From: Aradus depressus | Taxonomy: Eukaryota; Arthropoda; Insecta; Hemiptera; Aradidae | Reading direction: 5' to 3' | Length of the DNA stretch: 64,000 nucleotides | Assembly (NCBI GenBank): GCA_963662175.1 | Contig: OY759219.1 | Span: 48,290,675-48,354,674 of the forward strand | Shown: piece by piece, positions 1-10,800 of the stretch | Layout of the letters: the number at the start of each line of letters is the position of its first letter | Numbering within the stretch: the stretch's first letter is position 1 | Program-made: the position numbers and the translations under genes | The notes under the pieces: generated by a model | Database searches by the model: none | What the model was told of the DNA's origin: nothing | The model's input: only the letters and a program-made list of their open reading frames with translations

Positions 1-531
1 CGTCTGGTGAATGCAGACTACCCTGGTTTCGTCTGAGGACGATACTCTCTTCCAGTCCTCCAGTGCCCATTCGACATGTTCATGTGCAAACTATTGTCGG
101 ACTCTCTGGTGCTGCCTGACGAGGAGCTGGCCTGTGGCTGGTCTTCTTCTAATCAGATGACACTCTCGGAGACGTCGACACATCTTTTGTCTAGAAATGT
201 GTACATTTTATACCCGCTCTTTCTCAGTGCATTAACCTTCAGAAATCGAGCACCCCTCTCACTGATGCACTTTCGTCTACCTTGTCCTCGTCTTCTACTG
301 TCAGATCCCGTCTCTTGAAACCATCTAATAACTCTCCCGATCATGGCATGATTACCTCCTAACTGCCTAGCAACTTCACTCAGCGAACGTTCATCAACCA
401 ATACTCTAGCCATTACAGCATCCTCCACAGTCAAATTACGATGCCTATCCATAATTTAATAATTTCCACACTACCTTTTAACTATACAATGTTGATACAC
501 GACTAACGAGGCGCAACTTCCTAAACCCTGT
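1..531 (-). pseudogene. Tc1/mariner-like transposase remnant (5' part)
   Basis: An open frame on - (452 to 153) begins MDRHRNLTVEDAVMARVL and carries a helix-turn-helix of the Tc1 type (LSEVARQLGGNHAMIGRVIRWF) followed by a basic stretch (SRRRGQGRRK), as in the N-terminal DNA-binding part of Tc1 transposases. It stops at about 153. In another frame, nearer the window edge, a WALEDWKRVSSSDETR-like segment matches the W..EDW..V.FSDE motif around the first catalytic Asp, so the copy is frameshifted. The end at about 520-531 (CCTAAACCCTGTA then TA) could be the terminal inverted repeat at a TA target. The element continues past base 1, so its second end cannot be seen. Confidence 0.75.
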
Positions 532-1675
532 ATAATATTGACAAACAAAAAAATAATAGTATTTGCGAGGTGGGCCTTATTATTAGTATTGACAAACAAG
601 AAGATAAAGGTGATGTTTGCGAGGCTATCTTGAACTTGACTAATTTTCTCTCCACGTTTTTAAATAAGTCAATGATAAAAGTTGCAATACTGAGTTAATA
701 AAGAAAATGGAGAAATACTGGGTTGTGCGTTAATTGTAATACTATGCGCAGGAGTGTAATAACAAAAAAACAATCGTAAAATTTAATATTATTTTATTTT
801 ATTTTAGGAAATTTAATAATTCTCTAATATTTTGTTACTACCGTTCAACACTCTGCCATGTGTACCCTTTTCTGTGGTACTTGTTGCACTCAAGGAGAGT
901 GTGGTGTACATCTTGCTACGTAGCCAATTAGCCCTCTTCATACAGCTGTTATTATTGACACACCCCTGACAGGCTACCAGCACTGTAAACATTAAAGCCA
1001 TAATATGAATTGTCGTGCGAAACTCTCTTTTAAAAAAGAATTGAAGTATGGGGGGAAAGACTATAGTTTGTTCGTAGAATACAGTGTTTAGTCAGAAATC
1101 AGGTTTGAGGTATGTTCACTTGAACAAACATTTCTTATAGGTAGTTGAAAAAATACAAAATCTATATTACTTTTTAACTAATATTTCAATTGTAGATTAC
1201 TTAATAGGTTAATAATAATAATTAAAAACAAAGAATGTGATTAATTTTTAAATTGACTAATTCCACAAAAATATATACATATAGTGTACAGAGTTTGGAT
1301 TAAGCCATCGTCAGCCGATATATTGTATCGATCATTGTATTTTACATATATAAAAGTCGTTTTCTTTTACAGTATCATTTCATAGGTTCTTTTCCTGAAG
1401 AACTTAACCCTTGTTTTCATATTGTATTATGGTCTCAACATATATTTCACAATATAAAAGTTGCACAAATTCTTTGTTTTTATTTATTTTTATTCAATAT
1501 TATGAAATGGTAAAGAGAAAAAAAATCGCGATTATTCAAGTCGCGAGTGAAAGGAGTGTTTATTGAGTAAATCTTCAATATTGAGGAACTACTAAATTGT
1601 ATAAAACTTTTTTTTTTTTAAATAATTGATTGTCCAACTAATACAAGGGTCACTTGAATGTCTGTCTGTTTGCAG
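532..1675. other. AT-rich non-coding stretch, probable RBM19 intron
   Basis: No exon or intact transposon gene is visible. An approximately 40-bp motif (ATTGACAAACAA...TTTGCGAGG) is directly repeated near 537-575 and 588-625. A segment at about 1265-1490 resembles 60388-60550 (see findings). It is presumably intronic because an RBM19 exon with a 3' splice site follows at 1676. Confidence 0.5.
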
Positions 1676-1799
1676 AATGCTATGAAGGCACTCTGTCAGA
1701 GCACCCATCTGTTCGGACGCCGGCTGGTCCTGGAGTGGGCCAAAGAGGACGAGGGTGTCGAAGAGCTCCGCAAGAGAACAGCACACCACTTCCACCAAG
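1676..1799 (+). CDS. RBM19: RBM19/MRD1 homologue, penultimate coding exon
   Basis: After a TTTGCAG acceptor the open frame reads NAMKALCQSTHLFGRRLVLEW, then acidic residues and RKRTAHHFHQ, ending at a GTAGAT donor. This matches the end of the last RRM and the following tail of RBM19/MRD1 (the GRRLVLEWA...LRRKTAAHFH region of the human protein). RBM19/MRD1 is a nucleolar protein with several RRM domains needed for pre-rRNA processing and small-subunit assembly. The exon ends in phase 1 and joins 2482-2570 in frame. Upstream exons lie left of the window. Confidence 0.9.
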
Positions 1800-2481
1800 G
1801 TAGATCTCCCAGATGGGGTCAAGTAGGGGGACACTAAATGAGAAAACACTTGATACCTTGAGAATGGGGTTTTTAACAAATACACCCGAATGACCGAAAA
1901 ACTTTCTTTTTTTTGTTAACATTTGCTAAATATATCAATTACAACTCATCAAATCAAAAAATTTAAGTCAAAATTGTAAAAAATGAATTTTTTTAAAAAG
2001 ATTAGTATGTTGAAAATATTATTTTGGCGGGTGGGGATGAGGTCGATTTGTAGCTCATATTGAAGGTGACATCTATACGGACGGTATCAGTAATGATGAC
2101 ATTTTTCAGTTGTTCCGTTCAATATGACCTTCAAAATGAGCAACTATTGGACCTGCATTATGGTAGAACGTTTTCCAGATAACCAGCCTCCTTCCTATGT
2201 GAATGAATATACCATTTTTGTGAAAGATCCTAAGAAGCCGCAAACATAACTCTGGAATAAAGATTTTTTTTTATTTGAAGAGTTATAATCGAGGTATTTA
2301 GCAAAATGTTTTTTAAAAAAGTGTATTTTTTTTTACTCTGGTTCATTTATTTGCTAACCTATGTTCATATTCATTTCTTTTTCCTATTTTTAATTTATTT
2401 GTACTTCTCAAAGGAGTGAAGCTAATAGGGCAATTTTGCAGTTGTCATGTGGTCCTCACAAGTTGCTCTTTCTTGTTTCAG
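1800..2481 (+). other. RBM19 last intron with a small hairpin
   Basis: GT...AG intron of 682 bp. It holds a foldback: TAGCTCATATTGAAGGTGAC near 2050 pairs imperfectly with the reverse complement of a segment near 2125-2147 (ATGACCTTCAAAATGAGC), leaving a loop of about 55 bp. No coding content is visible. Confidence 0.7.
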
Positions 2482-2570
2482 ATGACACCGGTCCTACAAA
2501 GAGTAAGAAGGCCGTGACTGACATCTCGGTCGGCGACCAAGAATCTGAAGAAGAGGCTGCCCTGTTTTAG
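2482..2570 (+). CDS. RBM19: RBM19/MRD1 homologue, terminal coding exon
   Basis: Acceptor TTGTTTCAG, then an open frame that with the last base of the previous exon reads DDTGPTKSKKAVTDISVGD... and ends EEEAALF before TAG at 2568-2570. A lysine-rich then acidic C-terminus is usual for RBM19 family members. The polyadenylation signal lies about 95 bp downstream. The gene is convergent with XRCC1, whose stop lies about 2.1 kb away on -. Confidence 0.88.
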
Positions 2571-2662
2571 ATATTATAATATTCTTTATCTGTATATATT
2601 TGTTATTTTATTTCAAAAATTACTTTAACATTGTAAATATAAATTAAATTTTTGTAAAAAAA

Positions 2663-2672
2663 AATAAATAAA
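2663..2672 (+). terminator. RBM19 polyadenylation signal
   Basis: Two overlapping AATAAA hexamers at 2663-2668 and 2667-2672, 93-102 bp after the stop codon, in an A/T-rich 3' UTR. Confidence 0.6.
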
Positions 2673-4487
2673 ATGAAATATATTTTGTTAATAGTGTATT
2701 TTTTATTATAATTTTTTCCTTTAGTTATTTCATTTTTCTACTGGATCAATTTTCATGAAATTTCGCAAGGAGCTTTATCATCTCTAAATTGAAGAAACAA
2801 TTTTCAGAAGTCAAAACATAGCAGTTTTTCAGATATTGAGGAAAATATTAAGGTGGGAAAAAATCCATGGCTACCGATGCCCTCTCTCCATTCAACCAGA
2901 ATCATTTGTAGAAGGACCTATACTCTATATTACTTCTTCGGCTGTTTTGGTTAAAACCAACCAGCATTTTTTTTTTTTCTTAACTTCTTGTTGGCTATCA
3001 AGGTATCTCGTTGAAGCCTCTATTGACATTGCTGAATTAAGTTTCGATCTGTTTATTTTCTGGACCCCTAACTTCAGTTTTTGCTTTTTTGTGGTTCCTC
3101 CGGTCTCTGAATTTAAGGAGACACCCCGAATCACAAGTAAGTTTCCGCTCTTTCCTTCCAAACCTTCATTCAGTCTTTTTATGTGGTGGGCCCTTAAATT
3201 ATGTTTTTGGTTTTTTGAGGCTGCTCCGATCTCTGACATTGAGGCTACAGCCGTACGTCTGTTTCCGCTCTCTCTCTCTAAACCTTGAATCTCTTTGTTG
3301 GTGGACTCTCATTTGAGGGTTCCAGACCCATGTCCAGCTCTCTGGCAGGTCTGTCTCCCTTCTATCATCATCCAGTACTAAAGTATATTTAATCTAATTG
3401 GAAGCATTTCTCAAATGTTCCAAAGCACACGGAAAGTTCTTGTCGTTTAAGTCGTGTCTGCATGTTCCACATAACTCTAAGTGAAACCCGAGATAGCGAA
3501 CTTGAAGAGGGAATGAGGATGTTGTTAATGATGACGGGAGGATAGAATTGACAACGCAGGGTAAATGTGACCAACAAATTTTTACTCATTTTGAAGAATG
3601 AGTTGAAAATTCAATTAAAAATTAGTTCTATTCTACATCATTATTCGGATTACAAATAAAATAAATTTGAATAAAACGTTTGATTAGCAGTAGTTTTGTT
3701 AGCTAGGACCTGTTTTGTGAAAACTCTTTATTATAAAGTAATAACAATTAACATACCTCGAGATAAAAGGTAAATTCATATACTTATTACATGTAGTTAA
3801 CAATTTAAAGCGGGCTGCCTAAATTTGAAACTGTGCCATTCTTCATCAATCAATCAAACATTACTCGCTTAAATCGATTCTAACTGGATGGACATAAAGA
3901 CATGTACTTTCTTTTTTCGATTGCAAAAAATGAAGAAAACAAAAATAAGAAACACAATTATATCGTTAGTAAGCCATTACGTCGGTTTACGATTAATTTT
4001 TTTTTTTTCATTGACAAACACCAGTCAGTAATTCATAATACATGGTTCTCCTTTCTCTCCGCAGCTCCCAGTCTCCACATCACCTTCCTCTGCTCTTTCA
4101 TTAGTCTAGCTGCAACTGCAAATGTCTGAGAAGAGTGAAAAACCAATGTTCATAGAGATTTTGTTGAAACTAGGTCCGGTTTCAATCGAACTTGCATAGC
4201 TATTGTTTCAAAATACGTCATGAGCTGTTTGGCCCACTTAGGATGACCTGGTGCTCTGCACTGGGCTCAAAGGACTCTGAGCGCAAATAAATAATGCAAT
4301 GGGAAAAATGCATTCAAATAATTTTCACACAAAATGTTTATATTAAAGTATGTATATTTTCCATATCAACAGATACAAATTAACAATGAAAGAAATACAA
4401 TGGATTTTAAAGTGAATTTTTCATTTCTTATAAATATATCGTCAATCGAATTCAATAATCCTCCCCCCTCGTATCCTCAAAACCCTG
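2673..4487. other. Convergent intergenic region (RBM19 / XRCC1)
   Basis: No supported gene. A pyrimidine-rich segment at about 2840-3330 has short open frames on both strands, but these are not conserved-looking. It carries a recurring GTTTCCGCTCT...CTAAACC phrase (near 3140 and 3255, and again near 7468), which indicates a dispersed repeat. Confidence 0.5.
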
Positions 4488-4502
4488 TTTATTCCATTTA
4501 TT
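4488..4502 (-). terminator. Candidate XRCC1 polyadenylation signals
   Basis: TTTATT on + (AATAAA on -) at 4488-4493 and 4497-4502, about 215-230 bp beyond the XRCC1 stop codon on the - strand. Position and hexamer are the only evidence. Confidence 0.4.
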
Positions 4503-4713
4503 TTACTCAGTTGAATTTTTGCACATAGAGGGGGGAATATTAGAAAAATATCGTCGTTGTCTGAAAATACAATAACGCATGTTCACTACAAATACATATA
4601 TACAACATGAAAGGAGGCCTGTCTTCCAGCCATAACATCAATAATCACTTTGCAACATGGATTATCTCCAAGATTTCTTTAAACAGTTAAATAGGTGGAG
4701 ATGAGATATTCTC

Positions 4714-4815
4714 CTAGAGCTGAAACGGGGCTACAGGGATAAGTCTGCCCTCGTCGTGAGCCCGCCAGACCCACTCAGGCCTCACGCCAGTCATCTGGGG
4801 ACACCGGCTCTGCAT
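4714..4815 (-). CDS. XRCC1: XRCC1 exon 10 (end of BRCT2, stop)
   Basis: Acceptor TATTGCAG, phase 0. Encodes MQSRCPQMTGVRPEWVWRAH then DEGRLIPVAPFQL and TAG at 4716-4714. VRPEWVW is the conserved Trp motif of BRCT2 (human VRPRWIYSCNEKQKLLP). It lies 11.9 kb from exon 9, across an intron full of mobile elements. Confidence 0.92.
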   Translation of the reverse strand: MQSRCPQMTGVRPEWVWRAHDEGRLIPVAPFQL

Positions 4816-7800
4816 CTGCAATATTGACAAACAACATTAACTGGGAGGGGGGGGGGGGGGGGGGGGGGGATAATCAAGAGACGGATTCGCTGAGGAAGAA
4901 TATATAAATACTGTAAAGGGCGCCGGTAGCTCAGTGGTATGTGTGCTTACTTACTGAGCTCAAGATCAAGGGTCGAAACCCGGCCGAGGCCCTTAGGTTT
5001 TCATCTGAGAGGTGAAAAAACCTTGAGCACGCCGTCCTTCGGATGGGACATTAAGCGATGGTCTCGAGGCTGTACGATATCAGGTACTCGTTAAAGACCA
5101 CTACCCTACATGAATAAAAATTTAGGGTAGACAAACGTTAGAACTCCCATAGTAGAGTCGGAGCCATGTCCACCAGAGTGACGAAAGAGCTCTCTGGTAG
5201 TAGGCGATATGACTTAGTAGTTAAAGCCCGGGCATGTGTCAAAATAACCATATAAATCCTATTTTCATTTTGAATTTTTATTTATTAATAGAGAAAATAA
5301 TATTATGATGAGATAAAAAGAATGAACAAAGATACAATACGATACTTGCGGAGCCACAAGACTCGATCCAGCACGATATTTCCCATATGGGTTCCTCCCC
5401 AGCACTTGTCAAAGGCTATTGACAGCTATCGCAGTGCCCACTAGGATGTCCATCGACATTGACTTATGAATGTTTTAGCCAGGAACCCCCAATATTCTTC
5501 TACCATGTGAAAGACTATTTCATGAACTTTTAAATTATTTGACATACAAAGCTATGTTAGTCTTCAGGTATTTAATTTTCATAATTAAAAGTATTTTCGA
5601 GGAATAATAACAGAATAATACTTTTTTGGGGAAGAATAATTACCAAAAGTAGACGAAACATTTTACTTTATGTATGAAATGTTTTTCAAATGTATATTTC
5701 CATAAATGAGAGCAACTTAGTGCCTAGGGTGTGTCACCACCGGGTGATTTCTCCCCTCTTGACATTTTGTCAATGCCATATTTTACACTTTTAGCACAGT
5801 AGCTTATTATTTATATTATTTATACAGTTGTGAATGCCTATTTGGAAATTTAAAAAAATAAATATATTACAATTGACATATGAAGAAAGAAGAACACTTT
5901 CACTGTGGTCTTGCGGTATGTCTGCGCAAAGTGGCTTTGAGCTCATGCAAATATAAAATATAACCAAGTGTTATTATAATAGAAGAGGCTTTACTGGATG
6001 GTTACTAGCATGAGGAGGCAATCGAGGCGCAAAGCGGAGCGTAGGGTTATCGGTCGTAGTGTACTAATGTATTAATGTACTAATGTGTATTAACTAACGG
6101 TTTTAATAATAACGCTTCCAATAAAAAGAATAGCCTGAAATCTCAGAAAAGTTAAGAACATTTTTGAGAAAAGTAGGATATAATATAGGTTTAAAACTAT
6201 CAATACCAAGGGCCAGAACTTAAATAGAGGTAGGGACGAAACTGAAGTTGAGAACAAAAGTGGAGTAATACAGTGTGGAGAGCGGGACGTTTAACCAACT
6301 GTATATTGGACAGACTGTCCCAGGTTTTAAAGACCGAAAGGAACCGGTCTACTTTCGCAACCCTAACTTACGGACAAAAGGCAAACTTTTGATCCGAAGC
6401 AAAGCATCAAATACCATCACTTCTGCCCAAAAAGTAGGTTACTTGATAGTTTAGAACAACTGGAAATAAGTCACCAATAACATTAGTATGAATGGTTTAT
6501 TCTAACTACTCCCCTTTGTTAACACCTTAGAACCAGTTCTGTTTCACATAACTACTCCCCTTCGTTAACACCTTAGAACCAGTTCTGTTTCACATAACTA
6601 CTCCCCTTTGTTAACACCTTAGAACCAGTTCTGTTTCACATAACTACTCCCCTTTGTTAACACCTTAGAACCAGTTCTGTTTCACATAACTACTCCCCTT
6701 TGTTAACACCTTAGAACCAGTTCTGTTTCACATAACTACTCCCCTTCGTTAACACCTTAGAACCAGTTCTGTTTCACATAACTACTCCCCTTTGTTAACA
6801 CCTTAGAACCAGTTCTGTTTCACATAACTACTCCCCTTCGTTAACACCTTAGAACCAGTTCTGTTTCACATAACTACTCCCCTTCGTTAACACCTTAGAA
6901 CCAGTTCTGTTTCACATAACTACTCCCCTTTGTTAACACCTTAGAACCAGTTCTGTTTCACATAGGTATGAATTTTGTGGCTCTGTATTCCATACATCAT
7001 CTATCGCAGTCAATATTTATTACTACTAAGTTAGTTTTTTTGTCGTTTTTGAGCCAAATCGACAAAAGAGGAGGAGGAATTAGGGGTGACGTTTAACTCC
7101 AAAACTCTAATAACTGCCGATAGAATGAATCTATCGGCACAAAATTTCTTATTTGGATTCAAAACTCCATAAGGACGACACATCAATTTTCAGCGGAATC
7201 GGTCTTTATATTTATGACCTAATCAAAAATCGTTCCGAGTAAAAGTAGAAGAACCTGAAAGACACTTTTTATATGACATACGGTTTTACGCAGGTCCTCG
7301 TTTTGCAAGATATAAGCCCAAAGTCGTCCTAAAAAGACCACTTGAAACACATTTTTATAAAAATTGGTTCTTACCAAAAATGTGTGTTATTAAATTTCCA
7401 AACGCAAATGTATCTTCAGATTTTAAAGTAATCTTTAAATTGTATCGCACATAACGACTCACACGTAAGTTTCCGCTCTTCCTCTAAACTTTCCATATCT
7501 TTATTTAGTGGACACTCCTAAAGTAGCTTAAATGTGAATCTGGATGTATTTTCAAATTCGGAGATCAAAGGACCCTCAAAAAGAGCTAAAACAAAAGTTC
7601 TTTAACTCTAACCTGTTAGTACTAACTGATATTCTTGGGGGCCATGGTGGCCGTACGGGCTAGAGCGTAGGGCTTTGGTCGCATGGTCTCATCATGGTGG
7701 CCGTACGGGCTAGAGCGTAGGGCTTTGGTCGCACGGTCTCATCATGGTGGCCGTGCGGGCTAGAGCGTAGGGCTTTGGTCGCACGGTCTCATCATGGTGG

Positions 7801-10800
7801 CCGTACGGACTAGAGCGTAGGGCTTTGGTCGCACGGTCTCATCATGGTGGCCGTGCGGGCTAGAGCGTAGGGCTTTGGTCGCATGGTCTCATCATGGTGG
7901 CCGTACGGACTAGAGCGTAGGGCTTTGGTCGCACGGTCTCATCATGGTGGCCGTACGGACTAGAGCGTAGGGCTTTGGTCGCACGGTCTCATCATGGTGG
8001 CCGTGCGGGCTAAAGCGTAGGGCTTTGGTCGCATGGTCTCATCATGGTGGCCGTACGGACTAGAGCGTAGGGCTTTGGTCGCACGGTCTCATCATGGTGG
8101 CCGTGTGGGCTAGAGCGTAGGGCTTTGGTCGCATGGTCTCACCATGGTTTGTGGATTCGAATCTGGGTTCTATTTCGTAGATAGAACTCTCCCTCCCGGG
8201 GCCATGGATGTTTTAAATACCTTAACACCGTTATAGAAACATAGCTAATATGCATCGTACTTAAGGCCGGTAAAAAAAATAAAATAAGATAGATAGTGGA
8301 GGTCCGATGTGTGCCAGTGTCATGACGACTTTATCGAATGGACCTCACCAACGATATAAGTTGTATCTTCAATTATAACAGAAAACGCAACTCATTTCAT
8401 GAAAAAAAAATAAAATAAATAAATAATATTCCTTATTTTGTCATTATTTCAATTTATATCTTCATCGTTATTCATTTAGTTATTTTATATAGAAAACAAA
8501 ACGCTTCTGATGGTCATTTTATTATTAATATTATAATAAGACGGTTCGCAAACTTGTATTGGATTATATCTTAACCTGACGAACATAGTTGAAACAGGTC
8601 CTTCATATATACATGTTTCGGAAATAGGTCCTTCATATATACATGTTTTGGGCATTAGAAAATATTTCAAAAACATAACATATGTGTTTATTACAACTTT
8701 CCACAATATGTCCGTGTTTCTCAACTTACGAGTTAGTTATTATGACTCATGCCCGGGCTTTAACTACAAGGTCAGTCATATCGCCTACTACCAGTGCGCT
8801 CTTTCGTCACTCTGTTGGACTTGAGCCTGACTCTACTATGGGTGTCCTACATTTTGCCACCCTTAAATTTGTATTCACCTAGCGTAGGAGGTCTTTAACG
8901 AGTACCCGACATCGTAAAGGCTCGGGACCATCGCTTAACATCCCATCCGAAGGACGGCGTGCTTAAGTTTATTTTATCTCCCAGATAAAATAAACTGAAA
9001 GCCTTGACCGTATACACCAGGGTATTCTCCATTTCCCATTGGAAAGAGAAATATATTTTTTTTCGGCGATGCCAAGTAAATGCCTGTTTTACAATACATT
9101 TTTATAATATACATCGATTGTAAATTGTGTAATAATAGCAACAATTTATTGCAAGACAAATCTTGGTAGTGTAATAAAACAGGGAAACGTCTTAATTCGA
9201 TAATAATTAGTTTGAAAGAAACTATAAAATTAAAGGATTTTGTATATATTATCAACTAGCAGTAATACCCGGCGTTGCCCGGGGAACTTTGACTTTTCTA
9301 CTATTATCTCCTATAAGTCCAGCTCTCGTTCTGTATACATCCAACTTGGTGCGCTCCGTCTGAAGTATTTATTTCCATTTTTTATCTAATTATTTCTCCC
9401 AGTGCTCAGTTTATTTACTTCTGGTGATTTAATTCTTGTGTGAAATCCCTTTATTTTTTATTTTCATTATCTCCCTCGCCTACGTATTTCTTATCTCTTA
9501 TTTTTATTATTATTTTTTTTTCTCTCTTTTTTTTTTTTTTTCTCTTGTCCCCTCTTAATTTTTTTTTTTTTTTTTCTCCTCAAAATGGGCAAATGTGCAA
9601 AGTGTAGTTTGACCGTACCCCGCGACGCCTCTGGCATTGAATGCCATGTGTGCTCGAGAATTTTTCACGGGTCTTGTGCTGGTCTAAAGGAGTCAGATTT
9701 GCAGTACCTGAAGTCACAAAAAAAGTCGTGGAGCTGCCCCCAATGTTTGGCGTCCAAAAGGGCTGTGCCAACCGACGAGCGACCTGCCACCCCCCAGAAT
9801 GCACGGTCCGAGGATTCCCTTCTCAAGGAGCTGCTGGTCAGAGTGACCCAGATTCAGGATGAGCAGAGGGACCTCATTAGGACGGTGACCGCCAATGGGG
9901 AGGCCATCGCCGAGGTTGAGAGGAGGCTTGGGTCCATAGAGGGACAGTTTGCCGCACTGGACGAAAAATATGAGGCGCTGGAGCGGACCAACCTGGCGCT
10001 GGGCTCAAAGGTGACCGACCTCGAGACCAGGCTCAATAAGGTGGATCAAGACAGCCGAAGGAACATCCTGGAGATCAGGGGGATCCCGGTGAAGCCAGGT
10101 GAGTCACCAGTGAGCTTAGTGGTCAGCGTTGGACACGGACTCGGGCTCAAATTGGCGCCCGAAGACTACTCGTTTAGACAACGGGTCCGACCAACGACGG
10201 AAGACCCTCCTCAGCCTCCTGCCGTCATAGTGCGGTTCGTGCGACACTCCGTCCGGGACGAGATGCTACGCCTGAAGAAAATCAAGCGGGACTTTGGTAC
10301 GCGGCATCTTGGCTGGACGGACAACACCAACCATACAATTTATATTAATGAGTCTCTGACCCTTTATAACAAGAAACTGTACGCCGAGGCTAGGAAACTT
10401 AAAAGGGAATGTAGGGTGAAGTTTGTTTGGGTGAATGGAGGCAAAGTCCTCGTGAGGAAGGATGTAGGACTTCCAGTTGTTTTGATCTCTAAGCCTCCCG
10501 ACTTGCATCAGTTTATTTAGTTATTATTTTCATGTTAACCTCTCTCACTCCTGCTCCACAACTGACCCCCACCACCTCGCCTCTCCCTTCATCCCCCCTC
10601 CCTCACTTCCCCGCCGCCTTATCCCCCCTCCACTCCTCATTGCCCTGGTCCACTCCTTTTCGTTCTCTTACTTACTTATGTTCTCATACGGTTCTACGAA
10701 AGCTGCCTCCATTCACCCTCGCTACGATATCACTCTATCCTGTACAATTTTTCCTGGCCTCCGTCCTTCATTCTGTTTCTGTTTATTTTATATGTTATGT

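Noticed and set aside
2836..3316. Open frames of 75-150 codons on both strands
   Set aside because: Pyrimidine-rich dispersed repeat with no recognisable domain; similar wording recurs near 7468.
4921..4990. Functional tRNA gene
   Set aside because: A and B boxes are present, but the acceptor and anticodon stems do not close and the segment continues into a SINE body found in other copies.
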